64,000 nt of DNA from Paralvinella palmiformis (lineage: Eukaryota > Annelida > Polychaeta > Terebellida > Alvinellidae), in the NCBI GenBank assembly GCA_025642065.1, contig JAODUP010000415.1, positions 186,001 to 250,000 of the forward strand, written 5' to 3'. The notes under the pieces were generated by a model. The model saw nothing but the letters and a program-made list of their open reading frames with translations. It searched no databases and was not told the origin of the DNA. A program made the translations under genes and the position numbers. This document shows, piece after piece, positions 34,587 through 49,400 of this stretch (within the stretch, counting starts at the first letter, position 1; each line of letters opens with the position of its first letter).

Positions 34587-36282
34587 TTGTCTACTGTTGA
34601 TGGAGCCATACAACCACACATCAACCCATGAAGAAAATTATTTCCGAGCTTCAGCTTCCAGTTCGTGGAATAAGTTCCCTACCTAAGTAGTTATATTAAA
34701 CTTGCAGCAAGTTATAAAACAGTTTGCACTTCTTAAAGCCCATTTATTTTAATTAACCTGTTTATAATATCTATAAATGATATTGTATTTCATATTTAAA
34801 TGTATATTATGTGCTTGTACTATGCGAGACAGAACGTGTTTTCATCCTGTTTTCACGGAACTAACTTTGATTAAGGCACAATATTATAGTTATTATTATT
34901 ATTATTATTAAGTTTCCTTAATTTATGTGCACCCATAAGAACAAACGAAATCATACGGTGTCAGTAAACTGGAGGTCAAAAACAAACAGTTTTTTGGTGG
35001 CTTTTTGTTGACGAAAGTCGTCTGCTCTAAATCAAAGCCACTAATCCTTTTAATCATCGGCTAAATAACCTGCGATGTGGTTGGGTGCAAATGGCGGACT
35101 TTCCGCCGTCTGTTCAGTTACCGTGGAGGAGCAGACATACGCATGATATTTATACGAAGAATTTGGACATATCTTATGAACTGTCAGACGTAAAGGGTTG
35201 TTACTTTGGCGTCAAACTCGTCAAACGCGAAATAGTACCCCGTAAAAGACAGTTCTAGAAGCATCCCTCGATATAGTGGTCGCTTGCTTTTATCTATATT
35301 AACATATAAGTCACGTTCCATTATCTAGTCTGTATGTACATTTAGTTTGGAGTGAGGTATTGTTGATATTAATATGACTCACAAACGTAATTTAATTACA
35401 AGTCATTGGAAGGATTTTCCAATAACTCACCAAGAACAGTTTTCAGAGCGAAGATCCCCCATTTTCAGGCATGAGAATGGCCTCTGGGTGAAAACACACC
35501 TTAAAAACAAGAAGGGAAAAAAAAAAATTTTTCAAAAGGCAAAAAAAGAAGCAACATTCCAGTGGGAAAAAGGGGCTTTAAAGCCCCAAAAAACCTCATC
35601 CCCCCTCCTGGAGAAACAATTGGAACCCCTATGTGCAGTTCTGGAAAAACTACTTTGAAAAATGATGGAATACAACAATCTAGTTGAAAGAGGAAATTTC
35701 TAAAAATGCAACAGTTTTTTTATTCTTACCCCCTTTTTTTTTCAGCTCTGGGAAAAAATGAAATGGGAGGAAAAACCCCAGAAAATTACCATCCCTGCTT
35801 TTTACACGCACCCCACACTAGATAACAGATTATATTTTTCCTTTGATTGTGGCTCGCGATATATTTAAACTATGCCAAGGAAGATTATAGATTATTTTTA
35901 TAAGCTTTCATCGTTTTTAATAAAGTATTTGTCCGGATCTCCGAGTGACTGTTGATCTTTTTGTCGGCAAACAAGGCGAACTTCTGTAAATGCTACATGC
36001 GATTTTTCCGAATGACGCCATATGTTCGCGGTATGTAGGCCATATTTAGGATGTAAAGCAAGCAAATATAGATATATTTGTGTCCACCAAACAGCACAAT
36101 CAACATAGCTGTCTACATTTAGGTAAACATATCTAAAATTCGATCCAGGGCTATCCGTAACGCTCGCTAAAGGTAAATTAAAATATCACCAGGTTTGATC
36201 ACCAGTTCTTAAGGTATTTATTATGTAAAATAGTTTCACTTATTAAATGTTATATGACAATATGCTCAAAGCTTGACTCTAC

Positions 36283-36314
<32 letters not shown>

Positions 36315-37129
36315 CAGTATTCATCAGCAATTCGCAAATAGTATATTTGGGTATTTTGCTGAATGTCGTCCACAAGAAAATGCACAGTACTACAGTGTGC
36401 AATTATAGCTTACTGATATTTAAAACTCATCGGATTGGAACAGGTTCCAGGAGAGGGCCTGATCGGTGTGATTGAGCTGCAAAATATAAAACTTGTGTCA
36501 AGTATTTCGACAGGTTTCTGAATTACAAGAGATATTTGCGAATATTCCAGTGTGTTGTTTATTACGAATTTGTGTATAACTTGAACAGCTCCTCTTAAAT
36601 ATTATGTATATATCGGCATCATAGCGCGATGCGCCCAGGTTCGTTCATGAATATGCATTTTTATTATGCGATAGCCCCGTATGCTGCAGTTCTGGTAACA
36701 GGCTCCCATTGTACCAACGCAAACAAACGGTTATGGAAAAAAGCAAGGTGACAATAAGTTGAAAGAGGTAGAATATAAAGTCTAAAATATGTGCATGATC
36801 AGTTATTTATATTTTCTAATTATCCCCCTACATTTAATGGCTTTGGTCAGCGAATGGCATCACGGGAAATAAATGAATTATGGGAGTGAAAAGACGGCGT
36901 TCTGCGGATATAGCCGTTTCACTACCGTGTTAACTGTAAGCTTCTTGAATTCCTAACACGGAACACCCGGAAAAGATCAAATAAACATTTCAAGTGAGAT
37001 GTTAAAACCCAACGAGGACATAAAACATTCTTATTGTAAAGGATCTTTCTGTACCGATCGTTTCCGGTGCGATAGTGTAGAATTGAGGTTATTCCTCTCA
37101 ACTAACACATAAAATAGCTGAATAAGAGT

Positions 37130-37268
37130 TATTCAGCATCGGCTCTGGCCATACAGCCGAGGGTTGCCGGGCTAGGGAAACATCCTACAAATTTAAGTAA
37201 GATTTGGATTCGAACCCACCAGCTGGATATTTGCAATACGATGTCCTAACCAACGCGCCCATAAGACG
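37130..37268 (-). repeat. SINE-like fragment
   Basis: GATTCGAACCCACCAGC with CCTAACCAACGCGCCC to its right is a reversed B box plus A box at tRNA spacing. Confidence 0.45.
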
Positions 37269-37460
37269 AAACTAAAATTAGACGAACTATTTACTTTCTT
37301 AAAACATATTCAGAGTAAGAGTTCGGATACTATCCGATGTGAAAATTTTGTTTCTTTCAGTTAAGACCGAAGATGTCTTTTATAACTGGTAACTTTCGCG
37401 CGTTAACACCGAATTTAATCCTAACCCGGTTCAACAAAAGCGACATCAATAAAACGAATC

Positions 37461-37812
37461 TGGGACAAAATCTCACATGACAAAATCCCACGGTACAAAA
37501 TCTACCCGGACATAATCCCACCATACAAATAACCACAGGACATAATCCCAGAAAGTGAAGAGGGACAAAATCACACACAAGTCACAATCAAATTTAAACA
37601 CTATTTATTAATATAGACAATAAAATTAAATGACTTTTTCTTTATGTAGTACCGGATAAATTTGCAATTTGTATCAATGGGCTCTACTTGAATACAACAA
37701 ATTATTGTGAAAAAAATGTCTTATTATTTCTGTAATTTATTTGGTGTGGGATTGTGTTCCTCTTCACTTTGTGGGATTATGTCCGGGTGGATTTTGTACC
37801 GTGGGGCTTTGT
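37461..37812. mobile_element. Foldback-type inverted repeat
   Basis: Left arm 37461-37580 and right arm 37742-37812 are reverse complements over about 70 bases (shared core CACGGTACAAAATC, CCCGGACATAATCCCAC, AAAGTGAAGAGG), with one extra unit of about 27 bases in the left arm. Arms are built of roughly 15-base GGACAAAATCCCAC-like units. The spacer is about 160 AT-rich bases. Confidence 0.7.
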
Positions 37813-38564
37813 TAGGACCCCATTAAAACAGAGTAGTCAGCCATCTTGGGTAAATTACTGAATAGCCAAGGCCAGTAAGTTAACATTCTTCGAACATGGG
37901 TGACGACGATATGATGGCAAAATGCAATTTAGTTGGGCAGTTGTTTACCAATTAATACGTACGATATTTAAGGTGTCGCATCGTCGCCAATAAGATGGAA
38001 GCGTGTAACAACGTCGATAATCATAGCATCATTACTTTTCGACTGTCACACACACACACACACACACACGCGCGCACACAAACAAACCACGTGATATAAA
38101 GTGTTTTGTAAAAAGCATTTTATTGTTGTAAAATTAATTTCTACACAAAAGGCAAAAGCGGGATCAAACGCTAACCTGACTACATCTTCACGCGCCCGTT
38201 AACTGGCCAAAAAGATCAAGCGGGTATAGATCTACCGAGCCAAGTCGGAGGTACAAAGCGCACTGAACTGGTAAACCGCCTCTCCTTACCGAACTCGGCT
38301 TTCAATATACAGGTTACTAGACAAGGTACAACCTCCATCAAGCCACCAACTAAAGAGATTCACATACGCGCTGGCCTTTAGACAAACCGCGGCACCACGA
38401 CGAACTGACAAGCCCCAAAAAGATGACACAAAACAAAGATCACCAAATTGATGTGATCCGCCAATAAAGCTTTGAACCAATTTCCAACCGAAGATGGACC
38501 CTTGCTTGTTAACTCTAAACGAGTCGCAGATATTGTTAATACTGGTTCATCGGTTGTTTAGTAA

Positions 38565-38565
38565 C

Positions 38566-38602
<37 letters not shown>
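38565..38602. repeat. (AT)n microsatellite
   Basis: TA run in the region between the KY-like gene and the sulfatase gene. Confidence 0.9.
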
Positions 38603-38605
<3 letters not shown>

Positions 38606-39553
38606 GATAAGCAAAAGATAGCCAAGTTAAGATATACCATATTACCACCTCGTACCATACAGGTGAAGTGCTATCCCGTGCCATAACGACGACCTTAGTA
38701 TAATTCACAAACCTATCCCCCACCTCCCCGTTATGTAGCCCAGGAGCAACATTTTTTCCCGGGGAGGGGAGTTCCTGAAGATGGATTAACGGGTGTCGTC
38801 TTATGTACCTGGGACGTGACGGAAATAATCTCATTATGCTACTACGTACGGTCTGACGTCACAAAATATTAATTAAAGCGTTACGAAGACGTGGGTAAAT
38901 AATACACGACAGACATAAACAACGATCGACGATTAACAATACTGGCAGGATGGCTGCATAGTCGGCAACGATTAACAGGCGTCCATTAACAGTTGGTGCT
39001 GTGTGTGGCTAATTAACAATAAACAACAACAACAACAGCGGTGGAGGCGGCGACTAAGTGCAGTTTGTTCTCTAAGCCTACCTCGCTGTTTATATACAAC
39101 TAGCAAGACCTTCAGTCGACCAACCAACGACGGGATCACGGAGTCGGACCGCTATCACAAGACGGTATTCGAAAGAACCATCCAGAAGTGCGGAGGAGGG
39201 GGGGAATGGTTCTGGATAGTGTGATAACACGTGTTTAACAACGACTAACGGGAGTTTGGGGGGGGGGACACTTAGAGAGTAACGAAGAACAAGCCAAAAT
39301 AGCACCCATCAGGATAAAAGCAGGTTGGCACCAAGTTAGGATATATGTCTGTATATCTATATACATAGAGAGAGAAAACGGTCTAATTAGAACAGCCGAG
39401 GGTTATGTGGTGTGGTTCAAATACGGAGATGGTCAATAAAAATGTGTACTGTCCCTACGACCACAACGATGTTTGTGAAATGAGGGAATACCTCATTTAG
39501 CGGCCTTATAGAAGTTTCAGATGGTTGCTTAAGGCCGGTGGTCGTCAACGCAG

Positions 39554-39774
39554 TTGGCTGAGAAAGGAGACCACATCGATGACAGCCAGTCTGATCGCTG
39601 CCCCACAGAAGCAGCGTTTGGGAGAAGCAGTAGAAAAATAGCGTGCTACATCAATGAGAACTCTCCATATGTCGAACTGTACAACTTCGGGGGGAGGAGT
39701 AAACCACCTGGTTACTTTAGAAAGGTGTACACTGGTCAGTTGACCGCCATAAGGCGTGTACAAGGGCTAGAGGT
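39554..39774 (+). other. Possible isolated forward-strand exon, unrecognised
   Basis: A 74-codon frame bounded by CAACGCAG before 39554 and GAG|GTAAGT at 39775. It codes FGRSSRKIACYINENSPY and NFGGRSKPPGYFRKVY, which looks protein-like but matches no family I recognise. No ATG, no partner exon. It may be chance. Confidence 0.2.
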
Positions 39775-40099
39775 AAGTGTAAAAAAATCGACCATGGTCT
39801 CATGGCACACGCTGTTTAAACTAAGCCAACTGTAGCAATCTGTACTGTACTTATGTGCAAGCCAATCCAAGAACGCGAACACACACGCACACACACGCGC
39901 GCGCACACACGAGCATGCAGCGACTGCATACTCACAGATGCAACAGCAAACCATATTTCCAGCTAATAATCTATATCAAATAAATCAACGAGTAAGTGAA
40001 GGAGACGTGCATGGAAAGGGTGAGAGAGAGTGAGCTGATATTTGATAACAGGATAAACACAATAGGCTACTATCACCGCACGTTATATAGAATGCTCAT

Positions 40100-41849
40100 T
40101 TACAGGGTGTACTCCAACAAGGTACTATAACTAGCTTTAACACTGCCGTAATTGGCGCATATGGCCGCTTTACTCTCTTTGCCCCAGTGCTTATCCATCG
40201 CGACCTCGCCCTCCCAGGCGGTGGTACCCTTCTGCTCCAGCTGCGTCCACTCTTCGCCGACCACAACCGCCACAGCATTGGCCTTGGGCACGTCGACCTT
40301 GAAGTAGACGAACTGATAGCTGGATGCACTGCCCTTTGACGGCCTGTTCGGGTCTAGCTGACCTTCGGTTGGCTCGGACAGGTAACAGCCTTCCTTCCAC
40401 TGGCCGTACTGCTTGGGGAAGGGCACCAGCGAGGCGTACGTATTGTGGCAGTTGACCAAGTAGTTGAATACCCCTGGGAGGCTCTCACTTGTGTCAGAGT
40501 AGGGCAGGCCATAGATCTGGAATTTGTAGAGGCCGATCTTCGGCAGCTTCAGCATGAAGATCACCATATCTGGACGGCCCTGTTGCAGGATGTAATCTGA
40601 CAGGTCTTCATTCTCACCGCCTGACACGTAGATCAGCTGTGACGTCATCCGTAGTGGGCTCGCCATCCGAAAGGCGACTTGCAGCTCACCACTGTCTGAC
40701 TGAATATAAGAATCATTGTGACTGGCCGCGGACAGGCCAAGCTTCTTGAACGATGGCTGTGGGCCAAGGTATCCAGGAGGCAGGGTTGGCAGTGGTTCGA
40801 CAGGTCCCTTGGTCTCTGTGCAGATGATCAGGTACTGGTAAGCATGGAACAGTGAGTTTCCATCCACTTCTGGGTCATTGCAATATATCTCCAGGCCATA
40901 TTCTCCAACTTCTGGTGCTGTGATTGTGAACAGGGCCACGTTATCAACAATACGATGCATAATGTAGCCTGCCAGTGCCTTCTCGTCTTGATTGTTGTTC
41001 TTCAGCTTGGCAGTGAAGCGGAGCTCCTTTGTCATGCCAAACTTCACCTCGGCCATGCCATTCACGGTGCTGAAAATGGCACCCTTCTGCAGGGGCGTCA
41101 AGTTGTACTTGGACACACTGTCACCGGGACCCCAGCTCGTGTGCACACATGGTGGGAATGGCTGCGGTGCTGGTGGACTTTGCTCACATATCAGCTCATA
41201 CTCGCACACGCCGCCATAAACGCCCTCCTTACTCTGCTGTTCCAAATCTTTGGCATAGAGGATGACACGATAGGAGCCCTTCTCGGGGGGCCTCAACGTG
41301 AAATATGACACGTTGTCGACCATTTCTTGCATGCCGAAGCGGTTTAGCTTCATCGTCTGGTACTCCTCCTTACCATCATCATAGGCCAGGGTGAAAGTGA
41401 AGGCCAGGATGTCAGACTTCTTTGGTGGACAGCCTACGCGGATCGTGACTGTATTCTTAGTGTAAATGATTGCCTCACGGTGGCTCATAATCTGGAGCCC
41501 ATACTTGAAGAAGGCCGACTTTACTGGGACGAGATTCTCAAAGTCGGTCAAACTGATTGGCTTCTCCATCAGCTGCCAGCTCGAATCATCTGGGAAGTGG
41601 GTGAATATCAACTGACGTGGATCGGGCATAAAGTAGTACTCATCAAGCTCATAACGGACGTTCTCCGGTGTGACCTTCTTCCCAACCAGACGTCTTGCTG
41701 CCCAGTGGCAGTCAACCAAACGCCAAGCCCCACTGACCAAGACTGAGTTCCACGAGTGCTGGCCCTGTTCTCCTGTGAACTTCATGCCTGGCTTGTACTC
41801 CGCACCTTTAGCATAACCACTGACGGTCTTACAATGTAGGCCAGCATAG
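40100..41849 (-). CDS. KY-like terminal exon: rest of domain 2, four Ig-like repeats, stop
   Basis: Acceptor ATGTTTACAG lies before 41849; 582 codons and a stop at 40102-40100. It starts YAGLHCKTVSGYAKG with QHSWNSVLVSG (His) and WRLVDCHW (Asp). KY-type repeats follow, recognisable by YFTLRPPEKGSYRV, LFTITAPEVGEYGLEIY, MVIFMLKLPKIGLYKFQIYG and a divergent last repeat ending STLLEYTL. Forward-strand frames across it are shadows. Confidence 0.92.
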
Positions 41850-44800
41850 CTGTAAACATATGCACAAAGATGTAGTAAGTAAACTATGTCATGTCCAATC
41901 AACATACAATGACATACAGCAAGGAATTTGCTTATTATGTAAATTTAAATAAGTGCATTCCAACAAGCCACATTATCTTGCCGTTTATAAACAAAACACT
42001 ATTTGTCTTGTAAGTGTGGAATCTGTATATGACCCAAATATGAGTCTGAGAAATAAATCGGGTTAAACCAGAGTTTAAATTTAAACCTGGGATAACCGAG
42101 TTTTACTGTATTTGAGCATGGAGATTAACATGTTCATGAACATGATAGCATTTATTCTTGAGTTTGTTGCTGTAGAATTTCTACTGATCATTGTACATGT
42201 TCAGTCTGAGACTGAGAGGTTGTGTAACAATGCACTACTTTGCAAAAGTCTTGCCTGTATTATAATATTTTACATACAACTTATAGGGAGAGAAAATACA
42301 CTGCATACCACAAATAACATTTCCCACCTGCACAGTATTTCATACACAACAGCATAAGTAGTCTGTCCTTTCTTCAGATTCATAAGTATTTCCTCTGGAG
42401 AACCTTTGGGTGCATCATCAAAGTGAAAGTGGCTTAAGTCAATGGAACACAGCCATAGGAATATAGCCCTGTGGATAAACAGCAAAAACAAAACTTAAGC
42501 AGAGCCAGAATTAAACAGTCTATTAATCAGCATCTTTGGTATCTCTGATATATGCATAAGAGACTATATATTAATATAATTTTACAATATAGTAATTACC
42601 TAGCCTTTTCCAGTTCATTAGTTATATTTCTAGCAAATATAAGATGCCACACCAAGTCCCTGAAGCTCTTGTGGTCTTCTTTTGATACCTGTAACAGAAC
42701 AAAACAGTACATATATACACACAAATATATACATATGGACTTATGCATTATTCCAAGTGATCAACATACAAATAAACACATGTGCATTTACACAGATAGC
42801 TTTAAATTGTCACAATACACACCTGTACAGCATGAGTATCAACAGCCTGGAAGACGCTGGTATCCTTAAATGGTTTGGGTGGTACCGTGGGTGGTGCGGC
42901 CTTGGGTGGAGCATGCTCCTGATATATGGGCACTGGCTTGAAGTGCTGTGGTGGGCTTATTGTGATGGTGCTAGTGTAACACTTCTGAGAATGAGGGATA
43001 TATTCCTGCTCGGGTTCAGTTGGGCGATGCACGTCAAATGTAGGCACTTCTTCTGCACCACCAAATGGATAGGCTTCATGGTACACAGGGACATGAGCTG
43101 TGACACAGTAAAACAACAACTTCCTAAACACACATAAATATACAATGATGCAAATAATATACAATAGGCGTGTCAGAATTGTTGTAAATCAGCCGACATT
43201 TCACCAGTTACAATCTATTGACACCAACTGACCAATTTTCAGTTGTATAATTGGCAAAAATATACATGAATACGGGAGGCACCTGACTAATTCATAACTA
43301 TTAATTAATTTTTATCTTCAGGAATAATTTTACACGGATTCCAAAAAATATTTACAGACAATGCAATAAACACATACCAGGGTTCATACACTTCCAGATG
43401 TATGGCTTTCCAGTAGGGGTTTCCTGGACATTTGTTTATCAAAATATATACTTTTCCAGGATCCTATCAATATTTCCAGGAGTGTTTTGACAGATAGACC
43501 ATGCCATTTTAATATGTGAATGTCAGACAATAAGTATATGCAGAAATCCACGAATCTCTAGGATCTCATTTTACATCAATGATCTCACAAAATGTATGTA
43601 CACCACAAATCTTATTACACCAGAAACCATGAATACTAAACTTATTAATTTTCTCTTTTATTAAAAGTGCTCAATGGAAAGTCTATTTCTTTTAATGAAG
43701 GCCAAAGAATTCACAATTTATATACATTAATCTTTTAATGATTGAAATTTTTTATTAAGTCTGCTAACTGTTGGTTTTTATCTTTGGTTGTTCTTCTAAG
43801 GCTGTTTAATTTTGTAATAAAGCGGAGACTTAATGACTAGGCCTTGTTGATGATTTTGGAAACTGACTCCACAAAAAATACAATGTGATTGTCATGTTAT
43901 GCAGATTTGATTGTGTGTGCATGTTCATGATGATATTGATACAATAACTATAGGCAGAGCATCACATAAGGAATGCAAGGGCAGAAGTCACAGAGCAATG
44001 CTGGCAGTGCCAGTCCATATTTCATGCTCGAACCTCTCACAACCTATTTTGTGGCCATCAATGCTATATAGAATCTCTGTATTTTCCAATCAGAAAAAAA
44101 CTAAATCAGGGAAAGAGTGACATCATGTTTGAAAACCAGGTTTCAAGGCTGCACCGTATAAAGTAATCAATTGTATCGACAGCTATGTATGCTACAGGAA
44201 TTCCAGTATGCCTGCAAACCCCGACATACACAAACCCAGCAAATGCATTTTTGCTATTTGTTCCTAAACTATGTATCAAAGACTGTTTTTGTTCATGGTA
44301 ATGAGCCATGTGATTAAGTATGTATACCCATGAAACTAAATGAACTTTATTACCAGAATTCTAATTATGAAGTCTTCTATCAGCACAGTCATAACATTTT
44401 CCTCAACTTGGTATTATATAAATAGCAGTGTTTGAACTAGGGATGCAAAAAGGTGTATTATGAGTGTGTGAATATAGAAAATTGTGACATCTTGTGAGTC
44501 CCAAAGGTAGGGAAAATGTGAAAATATAAGCACAAGCAAAAAGATCTTGGTAAGCAATATGTGCAAAAACACACAAAATATGATTTTAACATAAAATAAT
44601 ACTATGTGGTGGATCACGCAGCTAACTTCAACCCAATTTAAAACTAAACTGCAGTCGATGCTCCAAGTTTCACAATATAATTTACAATGGATAAGAGAAT
44701 ATATTTAAGGGTGCTTCACAATATTTCTTTAACCATCAGTGTGATTTCTGATAGACACGCAGAACAGATCATAGACACATCAATGGCTGACTTCAGTTGT

Positions 44801-46354
44801 CACAGTGAACTAAATGATACTGATACTGAAACAATTTATACCCTGTGCAAAATACCTCCATGTCTGTAATACAGACATGGGGGTCAATTCCATTTTGTTA
44901 ATTCCAATTCCACTCAATTCCATTTGGTTAATTCCAATTCCAAAACAAATTTATCAATTTCAATTCCAAATGTATCAATTCAAATTCCGTTTTTACAGAC
45001 TCTTTTTTACCTACTACTTTTTACCATAAGTAGGTACTCCGAGGACCTACTTGGAATACCTACTCCAAGCAGTTTATATTCCAAGTAGGATTGTCATCGA
45101 AGAAATATTTCTGAATTAAAAAATAAAATGGTAAATTAATTTGTGGATTAATTTTTTCTGTAGGAAATTCCAATTCCAAATGAGTCAATTCCATCTTTTT
45201 TAAATAATCAATTCCAATTCCGGAATTGACCCCATGTCTGGTCTGTAATCTAATAATGACTAAAGGGAAGAATTATATCAGGGATGATAAATAGACGTAT
45301 CTCTTAAAAATTCCATATGGTGAAGATAAAAAATGGCCCATTGTACTGAAAACGTCAACCTATTATACAACACACCTGAGAGTAGGGTGTTTCACATCAG
45401 CCCATTATGGTCATTGAAAAAATGCCAACCAATTTTCAACACTAATCACCATTACAATTATTATTATTATTATACATGGTCCAGTGTTTTATCATCAAGA
45501 CTACACACATCTCTCTTATGATATAATCAGCCATAAACACACAGAGTACTGACTCCAATGTAGAAGCCCATAACCACAGACTCACTCTGCTTCTGGTCGA
45601 CATCGGTGGCTTGGTATCCGGCCGGAGAGCCACCATAACGCTGATCTATGCCAGCAGGTGCCGCTGTCCCATACGGTGTTTGACCATAACCATGACCCGG
45701 TGGAGCACTTCCTGGTGGTGGAGGTGGAAAGTCACCTACAGCAGAAACAGAATCAATTCAAAATAAACAAATGTTTGCCAAACCCAAGGGCAATAATAAC
45801 ATGCCATACATCCAGAGCTTATTAATGAACTGCGGCATCCAAGATTGGGTGAACGGGTCAATAACGTAGGATTTATTGCATACAAACATAATGCTTAGTG
45901 CAGATTTGATTTAAATGGTGCTGTTTAGTTAGTGTTATGGTGCACAGTTAATAGGTGCATCCGACTCAACTAGTAATAACAAATAAAAGCTATGGTTGCC
46001 TTACACTTACAGTGTTCATTCCAGCCAATGTGTAAATTGGAATTTGCATTGGAACAGCTACATGCTAACTTAACTTAGAATATGGCAAAAAAGGGAAAAT
46101 TATGTATGTGTATGTATGCATGTATGTGTTTAACCTTCAGACTTTTCTGTCTGTCTATCTTTCTTTTCATTGCTGTCTATAGAAGTATGTCTGTCTATTT
46201 GTTTAACTGTCTATCTCTGTCTCTATTTCTGCATTATCCAAACCAATTATAATCTAAACCCCAAACTGCATTTGTTATTTGGCTCCGAGTGTGTTTATGC
46301 ATTTGTCCAGTTGTATGTAACTCTGTAAATTCTAGTATTCTATATAAATGTAGC

Positions 46355-46401
<47 letters not shown>

Positions 46402-49400
46402 GATCATGCCTGTTATCTGCTGTCCTCCACTTGGTGTCTTACTGCTAGACAAGACCAGCTGACGTACAGAGCTCACCACCTTATCACCTATAAACAGCAT
46501 GCAGACACCATTACCATGCAACACAAACAAAACAGGTGACATGAAATAACACCAACAACCTGAACAGCATAATTCAGAACCGCATTTCAAAATCATTCAA
46601 AATAATGGCACAGAAAAAGATCAAAACACACATGCATACAAACACAAAATAAACAAGTAACGGACAAACAAAAATACGGAATTTGTTTTAAATGCAATTA
46701 CCAAATGTGCCGTAGTGTTCACTGAACAGTGACTGGAATGTTCTAATAATTATTTTCACAACAAAGTTACTCTGTGTTCAACATAACTTTTTTATGTTAA
46801 AGCATTATGCTAAATGTATAAATGATCTTTTTAAAAATTCCACTTTTAAGCACAGAAACCAAATCTCATCAGCATCAACTCAACAGGGAAATATGAATAA
46901 AATCGAAGGCCATATTAACCTTCTGACTGCTGACAGAATCAGTTGCAGAATAATGGCTTAAAAAATTAATATAATATATAGATATATACCGTTGACACAG
47001 ATTTGTGTTATAATATGCCACTCTACCATTGGTTATTTATGGTTTTATATTTTCCAGTTCCCTGTTCTTATTCTTAAAGGTAAACTAATGCTTGTACAAT
47101 GTGTAACTGCTTAAATTTAACATAATCTTTGAAGACATCTCTGTTGATGAGTCAACTGAAATACTGATTAATGGACTTTTACTAAACCAAAGAATTTTCA
47201 GCAAAATTTGGGGTATAATTTTTTTTAACATATCCTGTACGGTGTTTCATTATTGCAACTTCTAAATTAGTAAGAACTTGATATGAATTTGGTACATTCC
47301 TGAACCACATGAGATATTTCTGAATAACTCATGAATATGCATGTTTTTATGATACCCCAGGTCAGCACTCAAAGCTGTTGACCAGTCTTCACTGAGCAAT
47401 CACAGAAAGCTTTATCGATACACTGGAAGGTGAAATGTACACAAAACCATGTCTAATTTATATTAACAATGAAAACATTATATATATGTGTGTACACTAT
47501 AGCACAGATTCTCATTTGATTTTGTACATTAACTAATTTAAACGTGGCCAAAATATAAACAAAACTATATTTTATGTTAAATATAAGCTATGTGAATGCC
47601 TGTTTATTGACAATTGTCATGAATAGATTGTAATGAAAACTATCATTTGAAAACTCCAGCTTTTGCTCACTTCAGTAATCAAAACGTGCTGTCAGACAGT
47701 AGAGTATTCCTATTCCTGAATCAGAACTTCCCAGATAAAAACATCAAGTTACCAGTAACAAGAAATGCTTGGTGAATGCTGCCCATTTTACCATATTTTG
47801 TGAAAAATATTGAGGATGTAGATTACTGGATGACAGATGGGAATATGGTCAACGATCTTAACACCCATACCACGATTTGTCCCACTCTGTTGAGCTAGAT
47901 GGATGGTGTGTGTGTAGACCAAGCAAATTATTTATCCAGCAGCTGAAGAAGCAGGTTTAAAATATTTGTTAATAATCCAGTTCTTTCAGAACTGTGATGG
48001 CATGTTTCGCCGGATCTGGAGTAATAATAAATTTCATCAACATATTTCTGGCACTGGAGAAGTGAGAATGCTTCAATTATTCTTTCTATGGTACAGCGAG
48101 AGAATTAAATGTGTTATTCTGTGTTGATGCTCTGACTGGAGCTAAGAATATATCTATCTCTATATCAACAGCTAGCTGTGTGCTGGAAACCATCCATATA
48201 TTATGAAGATGTGATTTCTGAAGATGCGAGTTTGATCATATTAAGTCATTCCACAGGATAGATAATTACAGAAAGTTAAATATAATTTGAATTTTCACGT
48301 TAAGTACGTGCTTATAACAATAAACACATTTTACGACTGGGCCTCCTGTTGTTTTGCTAGAAATAAAAATGGTACTCTTACTATACAACAAACATAATCC
48401 CATCAGCCATGGAGAAGCAATAGATTAAGTTATATTTATTATGCAGTTTAACTAGGGTTGTCAAAACTATGAACAAAACCCAGATAACTAATAATTTTGC
48501 TACACTGCCTTTTGTTAGGAGGTGGCCTATCCCATATATTCTAGGGAAATCCTATTTTAAAATCCTATATCTCACTGTATATGTCAAATGTATTATTTTA
48601 AAATAATTTAGCCTAATCAGATATTACATATTCAAGCATGTAATACACAAAATACTTTTTTTCTTTTGATAATGGTCTCTATGTCTATACTATTTTGTCT
48701 ATCACTATAATATGTTAACTTTGAAGGCGGCCATCCATTAGATATATATATATCTTGAATGGCCACAATCAATCGTATCAAGACTAGTAATTTAGTTTTG
48801 ATATATTACAAGATATGCTTTGTGCCAGATGTTTTATGTTTGTAAGATTGAATAAAATAACTTTCTCTTGTGCTTTGTCCAATTCCGTCTCTCTGTGGTT
48901 GTTACACTTTGGTGGACAGATAGCATTTTACATACACTGGAACAGTGGAAACAGCCAGAGTGAGACATTCTAGCATGGCTATTAAGATCCTTGGTATGAT
49001 GTTTTCAATGAAAATCTTTTACAACATGTAACATACAGCACAAATATGTTGTGTATGCGTTATCTACTGCAGCCACCATGTGCACAGTCAAAAGGCTAAA
49101 TGGGCCTAGGAGAAATAAAACTCGTATAAAAAGTAACTCTGTACACAAAAAGGTAAATACTTGCTAATAATTCTTTATACAGCAGGTGAAGTGATGCATG
49201 CAAGTCAAAGTGCTGAGAACACAAGTGTTAAAATGGTTATCAAGCTGTGCGAAAATGGCAAACAAACCAAGATCATAAAACCACCAAAGACAGGGTTTTT
49301 TTAGTTATTAACTAGGTCAGGCTTAGCTTTGTACTTAAAAAAGTTTTTCAATCTTTTGTACAAGACTTTCAGAAGTTATGCTCTGTTGTAGCAAATCAGA

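Larger units (their letters stand above)
30167..40099. other. Intergenic region between KY-like 3' end and sulfatase 5' end
   Basis: About 10 kb without a recognisable gene, holding MITEs, SINE D, the foldback element and simple repeats. From 35440 to 35830 the sequence is unusually rich in homopolymer runs. The sulfatase promoter should lie just above 30064. Confidence 0.6.

Noticed and set aside
40955..41746. Forward open frames over the KY-like terminal exon
   Set aside because: Antisense shadows of a strongly supported coding exon.
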